Part shown: positions 32,401 through 46,190 of the stretch, piece by piece
How positions within the stretch are numbered: the stretch's first letter is position 1
Layout of the letters: each line of letters starts with the position of its first letter
DNA from: Nereocystis luetkeana
Taxonomy: Eukaryota; Sar; Phaeophyceae; Laminariales; Laminariaceae
Assembly (NCBI GenBank): GCA_031213475.1
Contig: JARUPZ010000018.1
Coordinates: 8,754,406 to 8,818,405 of the forward strand
DNA length: 64,000 nt
Direction: 5' to 3'
Translations under genes and position numbers: made by a program
Notes under the pieces: model-generated
Database searches by the model: none
Told to the model about the DNA's origin: nothing
Seen by the model: only the letters and a program-made list of their open reading frames with translations

Positions 32401-35400
32401 ACGTGGTCTTGTCTTTTACTCCTGCACAAATGATCCGATACTATAATATTAGTAGTTCCATCTTTTACTCCTGAACAAATGATCCGACACTAGTTCCAAG
32501 TAGTTATTTCCTCTTGACGAGGCGATTTACAGAGTCTTACCTCTACTCTTTCGAGGGACCATACGTAGTAAACAGGACCTACGGTACAGACAATTTTTTT
32601 TTTTTTTTTTTTTTTACTAACAATATTTGGTCCTGATTACTATGGTCCCCCGTAATACGAGTATGGCCTTGAACCGGATGGTCTTCAAAATGGGTACACC
32701 GCTCTTCGCCGTTATTTCTGCGCCTCGACATGCGGCACACACAGTCAGTGTGTGTGATCTTCACAGTGCAGTCAGTCTCCGTGCTGTTTTTTCATCCTGC
32801 GTGGTCACAAAACTACGACTCGGAGATGCTCGTACACGTGTGTTGTGTGTAGCTAATTGTTTGTGTGTTGTTCGCATGAAACCGTTATTTCTAGCTGTCG
32901 ACATCCAGCACAACCAGTATCCGTGCCGATTTTTTCAATCCTGGAGAGTCGCTACATATTATACTTCGAAGTACAACGCTATTACGGGGGGACCATAGTA
33001 AATACTCGGAGTAGGACCTACCGTAAAAAAAAACAACTATTAATACCTGGTACCAGGTATACCGTTTCCCTACTATTAGTAACAATATTTGGTCCTATTT
33101 ACTACTTGGGCCCCCCTTCAATGGTATATGATATCATACAAGCTCGGTGGTCACGAAACTACGACATATAAATACTACGAAGTATATTGTTATGCAGTGA
33201 GCTTAGTAGACAGTCCAATATGTGAAGGTATTGGCTATTGAGCTATAGGAGTAAAATATCGATCGTCTACCCAGCCCAGGGTACACTCCTTGTAACACGC
33301 CCCCCGCGCTGAACGGCGGGATCTTCGGGTACCGTATACGGCCGTACGCTGTCCTACCCTCTTCGTTTCAATACCTACAGGGAAATATGTGTTGGGAGCG
33401 CACGTGCAAGAGGCGTTTCCATAAAAGGAGCATTCGAACTGACATCCGAGCCCGTGCTTTTCTCTCGATTCGTTTTTTTCTTCGTTTTTTGCGATGTTTC
33501 TTCCTTTTATAGCCAATGTGTATGTTGTGCCTGTCGTACCCAGTACGATGACATGGCATTGCTTTGTCTGTGTGTGTTCTTCACATTAAACCGTTCTTTC
33601 TACCCGTCGACATCCAGCACAACCAGTGTCCGTGCCGATGCTCCAATCCTAGAAGAGATACAAGTTCTGTGGTCACAAAGCTACGCCACAGAGATACTAC
33701 GTTGCCACGTGTGCCGTATGCACTGCAGTGGGCAATGCAAAGCCATGTCATCATACTAGATACGACAGGCACGACATACGCAATCTATGAAATAGTGAAA
33801 CGAAAAGAAACAATCAAAGAGAAAACAAAAACAAAGTAGACAAATCGAAAGAGAAAAAAAAGAAAAAAAATGAAAGCAAAAACTGGGAGAAACAATCTGT
33901 CGTGCCCCCCCCCCGCAGGCGAGGTGGCCAACACTTGAAAAAGAACGAGCTGGAAGAAAGAAAAAAGAAAAAATAACAAAAAACACCACTGCTTGTAAAC
34001 AAAGTAAGACAAAGAACCAAGGAAAAAAACAACAAAGGAAAAATAACAAAGGGGAGATAACAGGCAGACCATATCCCAAAGCACCTTCCAGGTGGCGGCA
34101 GCAGTTTGTGGTACGAGTAGTATAGCCAGGTTCTCCCTGCTAATCCGCCTGGTACCTTGCTACCCAGACTGCCGTCTCCGCCCTGCGTTCGTCAACTATG
34201 CCCAGCCCCTTGGCGTCAGACAATACGAAACAAGCAGAGCAGGTTCGTCATCCAACCACGCCACACGGCTCCTTCAGTACGGCTTATCAATCAGAAAAGG
34301 AAGAGAAAACAAATAAAATGAAAATCACGGAGAGTCAGCGCAAGAACTCAGTAGTCGACGGCCCTGATGTTGTGATGTTGTGATGTTGCTTTTCTTACGT
34401 TCGTTTTGTTTTTCTTGTGCAATCGGCTGAAAAAGGTTGAAATGTTTACTATGCGTCGCCGGCTGATCTTCATAATAGATGTGCCGGTATGCTTCTTGCA
34501 TAGTCCGTTTTTTGTTCGGGCCATCGACCGAAGAAGCTTTGACGTTACGTTGCCGGCTGTCGTTATCCTTCTTTCTGAATAATATAGTATCGAGATGCGC
34601 GGGGCTCACCGACCGTCTATTGATACAGGCACTCGACATGTGTTGAGATCAGTTTGGGAGTTAATAATTTAAGGCTGGTATTTTTTTAGTTACAGCTACG
34701 TATGTGTATGTGTTCAGCGAAGAACTCCACTCTAGATCCTGTATAGTAATAGTAACCTTCGAGACCCTTTGCTGAACATGGGCATCACAGTAAGCCGCGA
34801 GCCTTGGCCATAGTGGCTGAGAAACTTCACTGCTGTCGCTAACTGCTTGTTGACGAATGACGGATCTCCAGTTACCGAGTAGTTTTACATCATGGACATG
34901 CTGTTCGCGTGCCGTACATACAGCAGCAGCTCCTTGACCCTGTCAGTGCTGCACTGCTGTTTCGTTAACATCTGCCAGACTGTAGGTTTCAAGTAATTTG
35001 GCCCCCAAACGGGAGTGAAGCCCTAAAAAGGGTACCAGGTAAAAAATACCGCAGTAAACTCCTTGCCTCGTGGTTCGGATGCTGACCGTACCACACGCCT
35101 TGGCTTGAAATCCCGCTCTGCCCCGTGTGGCTGGTGGCTTGCTTTCGTCACTTTTTTTTTTTTTTTTTTTTTTTCTGTTCCGCTTCCATCACCTTTAGGC
35201 TCTCCCCTGTCAGCAGGGGGGAAATAACGGCTCAGTGTGACGCACACACAAGCACACACACATGTTCCGCTTTCGCTTAGCGTGTGTGTGCTGTCTTGAC
35301 TTCAACCCCTTTAGAACCGCAGTCCCGTTTTGGGGACAAACCAGACAAATTTCAAGTAGTTTGTCCCCAAAACGGGACTGCGGTTCTAAAGGGGTTAAAA

Positions 35401-38400
35401 GCGTCCTTTCTACCCACAGCTTCTTCAGTACACCCAGTGCCCCTACGGATTATTTATCCTAGAGAGATACCAGGTACCTGGTACGTACTAATTCTGTGGT
35501 CACAGACTGTAAGACAGAGAAAACCCTACGTAACGCAAAAAAAATGATCGCAAATTTATGGGTAAAGCAAGAGAAAATGCCAGCGTACCGGTTATGAGAA
35601 CATAAAAACTCAAGCGAAACCACGAAACAAGAACCAAAGGCCAATACAAAATGTGAAACGAGACAGAAGACAGATCGACACGAGGAGAGCAGAAGGGCTG
35701 GCATTGATATGCTATTAACCCCTTTAGAACCGCAGTCCCGTTTTGGGGACAAACTACTTGAAATTTGAGTGGTTTCTTGAAATTTGAGTGGTTTGTCCCC
35801 ACATATGGGACTGCGGTTCTAAAGGGGTTAATAAGTATAGATGGAAAGCACACGTGCTGAAGAACGACAGCAGTGTGCTGCACGGACAAGGCAACACGAA
35901 GTCGAAGAAGTGTCTTTTTTCTTGTTCTTTTTCTTCTTCTTTTCCTCAGTCTTGTTCTAAACCAACCAACCAACCAACGAGCCACCGACCACCAACTGAG
36001 GTGCACGAAAATATAAAGTCCTGAGCTTTTTTAGGGCGTGCGGTGGTGCGCTGGCTGGCGCACGTTTTTTTGGCGACATTTTTTTTTGGTCGATGCGCGG
36101 CTTGCCGCACCTCCGTTTTCTGGTTCCGCATTTTTTTTTTTCGCCACAGGCAAAAAACAATGTGCGAGGCGAAAAAAAAAATGTGCGGCCCCCTTTTCGC
36201 CGTACGTGGCCGATTTTTTTTGTTGTCTTTTTCGCTGCAGGCGAAAAAGTTTTAGCGGGGTCCGTTTCAGCGTGGTTGAAATTGTTGATGGGTCCGCTTC
36301 GCCTCAGGCTTTTTTTTTTTCTCAAAAGTTCGTATTAATACTACAATATTTTATGTACCTGGCAGTGTTTCTGTAGGCTATTAGTGAAAGGAGCCTGATG
36401 CCCGCCCACTACATGCGAAAGGGTAAAAGGAGCGTGCAAAAGCTCATTTTGAGTATATTTACGCATTAGTTTCGTACGCAAACGATGCTATGTCCAAATT
36501 TTGGCCTCCGGCGGCCCCCCACTATCTGGAGCCCAGCTATAACCCTGCACCCCACGACCTGGTTCTCATTTTCGAGACTCTAGACGGGAGGGGGGTACTA
36601 AAAACAAGTTCAAACACGATTGAACCAACTGCTGTTTTTTCGTTCTTTTGTCCAAAAGTCCCGCCGTGGATGGGTCGGGTGTCTGGACTCCCGCCAGGCA
36701 GAGAGACGCCTACACCTAACGCTCACACTGCTGTAGTTATATACTGGTACCTGGTACCAGGTACCAGGTATACGATAGGCGCACACAGCAGTGGCATTCG
36801 TACTGCTGTTGGTACAGCAGGAGGCATCGAACAGCAGAGGACTCTTGTCGTGTGATAAGCACGCACACAGGTGTATGTGTTTCTATCGCCTGTGGCCTAC
36901 TGCTCTGTGTTGGCAGTATGATCATCACTCAGTACACACACAGTAGTAGACGCTCAGCCGTAAGCTCGTACGGTATTAATATACGCTGGTGTGAAGGTAA
37001 CCTATTTCTACTGTAGAGTACCTGGTATGGTGTGAAGAATGCCCAGTGGCACGCATTCGATGGCACAGCAGTAGTAGTAGACATTCAGAAGACATACAGA
37101 CAGCGGCAAACACGGCAGTACATAGCACTCCTATTGGATGATATGCACACAGACATCAGCTGTTGGCTCCGGTAGGCACACAGAGTAGTAGGCACACGGC
37201 AGTAGCACTCGCACTGCTGATATCCAGCAGACCCTCAGCACTAGACACACAGCACTCAGTACCCTCCCTTCTACTTTATTTTTGGTGATGTTTTGCTCAA
37301 GCAAGGAGGCGTACACGAGGAACGTCTTCCGAATCGTCGCTTCTCACCAGGAGGAAAGTTTCCGAAACGTGGGCTCGTGTATCCGTGCGCGCTCTCGCCC
37401 TCGCTTTAATTTTTGAAGGCCAGCCCCAAATATACGATGAGCGGAAAATCGCCGGCCACGCGTGTCCGTTCCTGTGTGATGTAATTGTAGATCATCGTTT
37501 CGCGTGTACTGTATATTATTACGGGGGACCATATTAAATAGGGCCTACAGTGAATATAAAGGCCTGTATATTTCCCTATTTTTACGAACAATATTTGGTC
37601 CTACTTACTATGCCCCCCCGTAATAGTATTCTTAGAGGGGGTGACGTGTACTTTGGCCCCTTTTTTGCCCATCTTTATGTTGTTGTCTGGCGTTCATTGC
37701 GGATACGGCTCGTTCTGTTGCATGGATGGTTGTTGCTGGTTTGGCGTTTATCGAACACGCTGCTTTGCTGTGTATGACGCGCATCGAGCGCACTGCTTTA
37801 CTGCGTGGCGTCTATCTACTGAACGCACTTTCTTTACTGCATGGCGTGTGTTTGAACGTTGTGCTTACTGCATGGCGCGCACTGATTCTACTGCTTGGTG
37901 CATGGCGCGTACATGCAATACGTACGCACGGGTATAGATAGGATAAACGTACTGACTGCTGCAAGGCGCGACTCCGCCCCTCCGTGTCGTCAACTGCCAC
38001 GGCTTGCATAGACGATGTGGGCCACGAGCCACGACGACTCATCGCTGGTGACGTACTGCGACTACGCCTTCAAGGCGTTGAGCGGGCAGAGTTCGATCAC
38101 CTTCACCGAAACTGGGTGCGCTAGCAATAAGGTGAGAGAGGAGCTGGGCGGGTGGTCGAGCGACCTCATCTTACGCACACATCGGACATGTCGCATCCCT
38201 TTTTCATGGTGTAGATATTTCGGGCCGAGTATATCGGTGGGTTTCGTATGACCTTGTCACGCGTTTGCCCAGGTGAGATTTTTCATTGGACACTTCTGAG
38301 GACACAGCTTTTTTTTTCGCACAGTTTTGTGTTTCCTCACCCGGTATGAAACTGTTTTTGCACAACATCTATTTGCTGTACTGCTTTCGGCAAATACACA

Positions 38401-41015
38401 AGTACCTGGTATATGTATAGTATTGGATCGCCGGTATCTCGTACGGGATGTGTTGATAGATGATCCACCAGTAGACGGTGATTATATCAGTAGTTTGTGA
38501 TTCTGATTAATCGTACAGTATATACCTGGCATGAAGGAAACATGAGAGGAAAAACGAGGAACAAAACCTCAAACTAGTGTAGGATTTTTGACAGAAATCA
38601 GGCAGCTTTATACCGCAAACACTACTGTACGATTGTCCCTTGCCCCTTGCTCGGCCGAGAAAATGGTTGGCGCTACTCTTGTGCACGAGACGAGTAGAAC
38701 GACGACCCCAAGCCCAAGCCCTAAGCCAATCAGAGCAACCCTCACCCTGACCCCAAGCCAATCAGAGCAACCCCAACCCTGGCCCTAAGCCAATCAGACT
38801 AAATCTCGAGTAAATGGTGAGCTCTGTTGAACATTGCACACCCCGGACAGATCACGATCCATCTAATCTGTGCCGGCTCACGCAGATGATACGGCTCCCA
38901 CCCGTCAACTTGAACTAGCTCATGTAGACCAGGAATATGTCCGCCCTGGAGGACCTAGATCATGAACTGTGGGAATCGGCGATCTGTCTGAGGTTTTCAA
39001 CGTTCCCCCTCGCTGCTTGCCATGCAAGGGTTTTCCCGAAAAGCTCGGGGGGGGTGCAGCAATGCTGAACCGGGTTATTCTGCTCTGCGATTGTTCCGTC
39101 GCCCCCCACCCCTCCCCTGCAATCAGTTCGCCCGGCTGGTGTGCGCCGGACTCTTCGCTGGGAACGACGAGGACTTGCTGGACGGCATCGACCCGCTTGA
39201 CGAAGCCTGCGGGGCGGGGACGTCCGAGCTGGACCTCAGCGCGGCGGATTACGCGACGATCATCGAGGAGGCCGTGTTTTTGCTGAACCCTACCGCTGAC
39301 CTCGCTATCCCCGAAGAAGACATGGAGGCCGTCTGCCAGGTGAGGGAGGGCGGGAAGGGGAAAAATTCTACTGTTGATACTTCGAAGTACCTGGTATATA
39401 ATTATTATACCGTATTCGTAGACTGTATATTTGTATGAAGCACCATTTGTTCATTTGCTCGAGTTTGTATGTAGCAACATTGTTCGCTTGCTCGACAGCC
39501 CTCGCTCGGCCAGCCACCCCTGGTCCCGCCGTCCCCCCCCCCCTCAATCACGCCAGTCGCTCTATATAGCAATGTTGTCTCCCGTCGTCTGCAGTCGGTG
39601 CTGTTGCTGCTGCCCGTGCGGCCTGGCACAGCAGTTTCCAGTTCTACTGGTATTTTTGTTTTGTTTTGTTTTCTGCTTTGCCCTACAGCTGTAGTTTATT
39701 TCTGTTTTTTCTTTTGAGAATTGTTTTTTGTCCTTTTTTTTCCTGATTCTTTAGTTTCTTCCATTTTTAGCCACACTTTCCCACTCTGTTTTCATAAACG
39801 ATTTTTCTCTCTTCGTTTTTTTTCGGTTCTTTGTTACCGTTTCGTGTTGTATCCGTTTTTTTTGTTTTTTTTTTCCTTTTTCTTTCTGCTGTTTTTTTTT
39901 CATTTCTTTTTTTCCCCCTTCTCTCTCTCTTTTCATTATACCTCTGTATCCCTGGCACTTCGTTTACGTTACGATACGAATACAGCGTCTGCTTTTGGCC
40001 GTGATGCCTTCGGACGACGGCGGAGGGAGCACTGAGGCCGCCGAGTTCTTCGCTTACGTGACCGAAACCTACCCCAACCTGGCAAGCCACTGGGTCGCAT
40101 ATGACAAGGAGTCCGACTTCCTCGACATCGTGAACAACGACGATTATTCTCGAAAAGATTTCGACGAGCTGCCCGGTTTCTCCGCGGGCCTCGTATTCAC
40201 TTCCGGCAGCCCGGAATGGGCCTATACGGTGAGGCGTTTGGGGACGAGGGGGGTAGGGGTTTGAAATTGCAATGGGTAGGGTGGGGAAGGGGGCGTAGGG
40301 GGGGGGGAAGGGGAAGGGACCGGGGGGGGGGCAGTAGGTACCCCGCGCGGCTCGACCTGGGCCTGCACTGTGAGGCGTTCGGGGAGGGGGGGCAGGGGGT
40401 TGGGTTTAGGAAACGATGGGTAGGGGTGGGAGGGCGGAGGGCGGCGGTTAGAGTTCAGGACTTATATGGCGCTGCGTATGGTTGGCACACGCCGCTGTGC
40501 ACGAGACCGAGATGACTATTAGCATACATTGGATGATTGGGATGGGGTTGAGCGTCTATTAAGTTCGTGTCGTTAGTCAGTGACCCTCACCCACCATAGG
40601 GTCGAACAAGTGGCGAACATGAGTGGGGTAAGGTGCCCTCGCGTACACTCCGGGCGGAGCTGCGGAGATCGTTAAGGGAATCACATGTGAACGCCCCTTG
40701 CATTCCCTCTAGAGTGGTATGAGTATGTATCTGACACCAGGTACTGGCTGGTTTAGTTGTGTGTGTGTGGCGGGTGCTACTCGTATGGACGACTGTTTTT
40801 GCCTTTTGAGGCCATGCGCTTGTTTTCTTCTTCTGTTTCGTAATCGCACGCGTGCAGCAGCAGCACGGACGATCGATATATGCTACTATTAATACTTCTG
40901 TTGTCGTATGGTCCTCCTACAGCAGTGCTGATGTATTTTTATCTTTGCAGTATTTATTGGATAAGTGCAGATTTAGGTTTACCAGGTACCTGGTATTGTT
41001 TTTGGCACCCTGGTA

Positions 41016-41047
<32 letters not shown>

Positions 41048-44000
41048 TCGCAGTAACTCACATGTCCAAAATACTGGCTCCGTGGTCACAGGACGGGCTC
41101 CCAAAACTAGAGCGGAAGAATACCTCGTAAAACAAGAATGTAGCCGAATCAAATGACACAAGAAAAAAAAAGCACACACACACAGCCAGGTACACATCAT
41201 GACACACCGTACAACTCGAAACAGAATAAAAAAAGCCAAATCCTCGCGCGGTTTGCAACCTGATCCAATGGGGCAGCATACGAAAAACAACACGAAACAA
41301 AATGACGTGGAAGTTGAATGAAACAAAACAGAAGAGTGTGTGTGTACGCTGTGCAGCGGGGAAGGGAAGTGATCTCTTTGGTAGAGGGCACGTGGAGACC
41401 CTCGTCGATTATTGATCAACCTAGTACGGGGGGCCATATTAAGTAGGACCTACGGCATACACAAAAAGCTAGATATTTACGTATTTTTTCCCAACACTAA
41501 TTGGTCCTATTTACTATGGTCCCCCGTAATATTAATAGTAATTGTTGATGAATGTGCCACGTGTGGTGTACTGGATGTATGATACCCATTGTAAACATCA
41601 TCCTCTTGACAACGTACCAGGCACGAGATACAGCGGTAGTACATTTTGTTTGCCCCTAGTCGCAGTCTAGTGCCGAGGTTGCGTTTAGCCCTAAAAGTGA
41701 AAAAGAAGCTTGACGCCTTTTTTTTGTGTCAAGACTGCCCTCTGCACTCCACTCCCGTTTTATGGGTCAAACTACTTGGAATTCGAAGTGAAAAGTACAT
41801 TCCGGTACACTGCACATCAAAAGGAGGGTCGAACACTTTTCTGCTGTGCTCTCAGACGCCTGTGTGATGTCTTGAGAGTCTTGACTCGCCCCCCAACCTG
41901 TTCTAATAACCGGTACTGCCCCCGCCCCGTCGTCCGTCCCCTGCGTTTGGCGACCCCGACTTTTTCTCCCACCCACCCACCCACCCCCTGCGATTTCGCG
42001 GTCCTGTGCTCGTTCCGTTTTTGTTTTGTGTGGTTTTGTTGCGTTTCGGGATGAAACCGTCGGCGGTTCGTCAGATCCGCGCAAACACCACCAGGTCCGG
42101 CGTGGATTCGGACTCGTACTACGCTTTCAACACCCCCGAGACCGATTCCTCGACCGAGAACAACTGCAAGTCGCCCACGGACTGTCCGGACGACGACGAG
42201 GGTCGGGATCTCGCTCCCTGGACATCGGTAAGTCTTGCTGCTGTGGACGTACCTTGCTCCGCCTTTGCTGTGTCCTACGTGTCCGGGCGAAAGACGGAGG
42301 CGGTAGGTCTTGGTCCTTACACTTGTGTCTGTCGAATGACTTTGACGTGTTGCTGGAGCTTTGCTTGCTCTACCTGGCTGTGCAATAAATACCACGCTGT
42401 CCCAAAAACCTAAGGAAGTTTTGCGTGTTAAGATTCAATACAGCCCCTCTATATCGGGACATGGTGGTATATTTCGTGTAACGTGATACATACAACTGGG
42501 ACAAAACTTCCGTCGGAGCGGAATTTTCTAGTATTAATAGTGTAAAACAACGAGAACGATGGATGCCTTTCGTAAATACCTTGTCGAGATCTTGTACCCT
42601 GCTCTTTTCTTGCCGTGCAGTGTTGCTGCGCATAAAGTGGCGCTTTTCCTTGCTCGACGATCTATACTATTATTGAGCCAGCACTGACTTTAAGGGTGAA
42701 CGAGAGTTCAACCCGACGGACTACCGGTATATCGTGGCCTCGACATTAAACGTTTTCTCTAATATTAATAGTGGTCTTAACCCTTTGAGTATTTGGCCTT
42801 ACCCTTTTTCGTCTCATTCCAAGTAACTTGTCCTCAAAACGGGACTGCAGTCCTAAAGGGCTTGACCCACGGAGATTGGATTAAGGCCCTCATCAGTGTT
42901 GCGCTGCGCAGGAACGTATGTTTGACTCCACTTCTAGGAAATTTGTTCCCATACGGGCGCGCGGTAGGTGTGTTGGTGTATGTATGTTGTAGAGCTGGTG
43001 TGGCTTCAGGTGTTGGTGCACAGCAGTAGTTGCTTGTGTTGGTGCACAGTAGGTGAAATGTCGGTGTTGGTGCACAGTAGGTGAAATGTCGGTGTCGGCG
43101 TACAGTAGATGGTGTTGGCGTACGTTGCAGTAGGTGCTGTTGGTGTCGCTATTGACGAACAGAAGTCGTTTTTTTTGTGTTGATGGCGGTGTTGCTGACT
43201 GTGGGGTTGAGCGTAAAATATTGTCTAGGTGTCACGTGTACAGCGGTACGAGCTGTAGGTGCGAGTGCTGTTGCTGGTGTTGGGTGTACGTACTGTGTGA
43301 TACAGGACTTAAGGTCGATCACATAGCTTCCTATAATATCATTGTCGTTAGATAGGGTGCCATTTTTGTTGTTGTTGTTGCTCTTGTGGTCACCTCTCCC
43401 TTTCTCCCTCCGTCATCCTTCTGCTCTTTTCGGCCAGCTGTACCACCAGTCGGCGGTGATGATGCTCCAGCAACTGGTGGACAACTGGATCATGGACCGC
43501 GAGGGTGGCCCCGACTCACCGCCAGTCGTTCGCGTCTCCGAGTTCCCCAGCCCCGAATTTTCCGACGATGGCTTCTGGTCCAGTGTGAGCACAGCAGACT
43601 GGCGGTTGCAGGGGGATAGGGGGGGGGGTCTAGCGCCTCGTTTGATCGGATGCTGTTGTTCGACGAGACGCGTGGGCGCTATTTGAGAGGATGCTGTTCG
43701 GCGATTAATAGACGCGCCGCGAGATTTTGTAGAGATAAAGGCGGGCGGCCGGGGGGCGGGGGTTGCCGTAGGGTGGCCATGCTGCCGCCACCTCTAGCTG
43801 CTTTCTTCACCTTTTTTTTGTCTTGGATCTCGAACGTTGTTTGAGGGATGGATGCGGTTTTAGTTCGCTGGTTCCCTGCATCCCCTCCCTCTTCCGCGTA
43901 CATCCTACGCGTCCCGCGGTTCGGCCTTGCTGACGTTGCGTCGCCCTCACCCACCGCGTGGTCATTGCAAAAAACAACATATTTTGAACGTGAACAGATC

Positions 44001-44437
44001 GGGAGCTTGTTCGCCATCCTTGTGGTCATCATGGTGCTCTACCCGATATCGAACGTGATCAGCGCGCTGGTGAAGGAGAAGGAGTTGAGGATCAAGGAGG
44101 GGCTGAAGATGATGGGCCTCACGGGCGCAGCGCATACCGCCTCTTGGGTGTTCCACTTCGTGTGCATCTTCTTCTTCATCTCCGTGCTTATGGTGTTGGC
44201 TTCGGGGTCCGTGTTTGAGAATAGGTGTGTGTGTCGACCCAACTACCTCGGGCGATGGGGACAGCTAGGCGTTGCGTGTGTCGAGTTGTGGTCGGTGGTG
44301 TGGGGCTGTCCAAGTGTTGCCAACGATTCTATTAATAGTGGGTATTTGCAGTCGCAGCGTCCTTTTTCTGTCCCTCCCTCCGTTCCTTCCTTCCTTCCTT
44401 CCTTCCTTCCTTCCTTCCTTCCTTCCTTCCTTCCTTC

Positions 44438-44513
<76 letters not shown>

Positions 44514-46135
44514 TTTCCTTCCTTCCTTCCTTCCTTCCTTCCTTCCTTCCTTTCTTCCTTTCTTCCTTCATCCCTCTCTCGAGAGGTGATGTGCTGACTT
44601 TTTTTGTATCGTCAGTACCTTGACCGCTTCGCCGCTCTCCCTGGTGTTTTGTCTTTTGCTAAAAGCTACTTGAGGTCGCATTGCAGGGCCGCGTTTCAAC
44701 TGTGTTTTTAACGCACGCCCCGCCCCCTCCATTTTCCCCTTCTCCACTATGAATACCTCTTTTCTGCACTTCGCTCCCCCTCACGTGGGTCGCTGCGGCG
44801 GATTGTACCGTGGGTTAATCGGCGGATGGGATGGATCGGCGATATGGTTCCACACGCTTTCTCCGGACGGGCAGCTCTACGGTGTTGGTATTCCTTTACT
44901 TTTTCCTGTTCTTCATGGCGAGCACAGGGTTCTGCTTCTTCATCTCGGGTGAGCGAGCTCTACAGGTGCAGGAACACTTCCACGTCGCCACTTTTATGGT
45001 CCATGGTTGACGACCAAAAAATAACGACGAGCGTGTTTTTTTATGATTAAGCGACCAACACATGGGACACAAGAGCGTGGTTCATGGTTAGCGACCGACA
45101 CATCGGCGAGTGTCGTTCTTAGCTAGCGACCAAAGCTACGACGATTGCGACCCGTGGTGAGCGTCCAAAACAACGATGAGTGTGGTCCGTGGTTGTCGAC
45201 CAAACATTCAAGGACAAGTGCGGTCCATGGTTGACGACCAAGAAACAATGACGAGTGTGGTCCATGGTTGACGACCAAAAAAGCAAGGGCAAGGGTTGAT
45301 CTCGCTCATCAAGGGTCTAGGACGAGAGCGTGCAGCGGTACGTACAAGCATCACTATCTATCTCTCTTTCTATCGCGTGCCGCGCGACTCACCTTGCATT
45401 GTACGTGAGGCACGTTGCACCATAGCAGCACGCTTGGGTGACTGATGCCCAGGTTATACCATGCAAACACAGGGGCGTCTGGTCTACCCAGGCAAAATAC
45501 TCGAATGTTTTGTCACCTGTGATTTTTGTGGTGCACTTCTCCGACACCGTCATGGCCATATCGCCTCACCCCCCCCCCCTCCCCCCCCCTCACAAAACTC
45601 CTACGTGTGTCCCCCCCCCCTCCCCCCCCTCCCATATCCCCTATCTTCGCTACACGCCTACCTACGGCGTTCTCGCGCGATCTGTCAGCTTTCTTCAGTC
45701 GTACGAAGACGGCCTCGACCTTGGGCACCATCCTCTTTTTTGTGGCACTGTTTCCGTACTTCGCTCTTACTGCTGATGATGTCCCGGCGAGCGCGCGCAG
45801 AGCGGGTTGTCTGCTGCCCCCGACCTGTCTGGCCCTTGGCACTCTGCCTTTTACTGAGTACGAGGACTCTGGAGAGGTGAGAAGACCTTTTTGTTGCCTT
45901 GTCTGTCTGTCTGTCTGTCTGTCTACTGCCGATCTGGTATGCTGTGCGTGTGCTACTGCTACTATTTATGGGGGGCCATAGTCAACAGGACCTATGGTAT
46001 ACTTAAAAACCTATATGTTTAACCATTTTTACTAACAATATTTGGTCCTGTTAACTATGGCCCCCCGTAATACCACTACTACTACCACTGCTACTACTGC
46101 TGCTACTACTACTGCTGCTACTACTATTAATACTG

Positions 46136-46190
<55 letters not shown>

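Larger units (their letters stand above)
31978..38011 (+). other. ABCA intron 3 (6.0 kb, repeat-filled)
   Basis: Densest repeat region of the window: a nested A-in-B hairpin cluster (32066-32364), more A elements (32550, 32980, 37516), tRNA-like repeat (33225-33480), repeat C (33565-33800), B elements (35304 and 35716), poly-T/poly-A block (36040-36325) and a degenerate minisatellite (37690-37930). No gene is visible. Confidence 0.75.

Noticed and set aside
37640..37940. Two overlapping 70-100 codon frames
   Set aside because: Lie in a degenerate tandem repeat with an ACTGCATGGCGCG-like unit inside ABCA intron 3.
26411..38011. Splitting the transporter into two genes at the 11.6-kb gap
   Set aside because: Exons 1-2 form a typical ABCA N-terminus with no end signal, and exon 3 links the phases across the gap.
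44332..44597. Poly-(SFLP) and poly-(KER) proteins
   Set aside because: Translations of the CCTT/CTTT microsatellite in ABCA intron 9.
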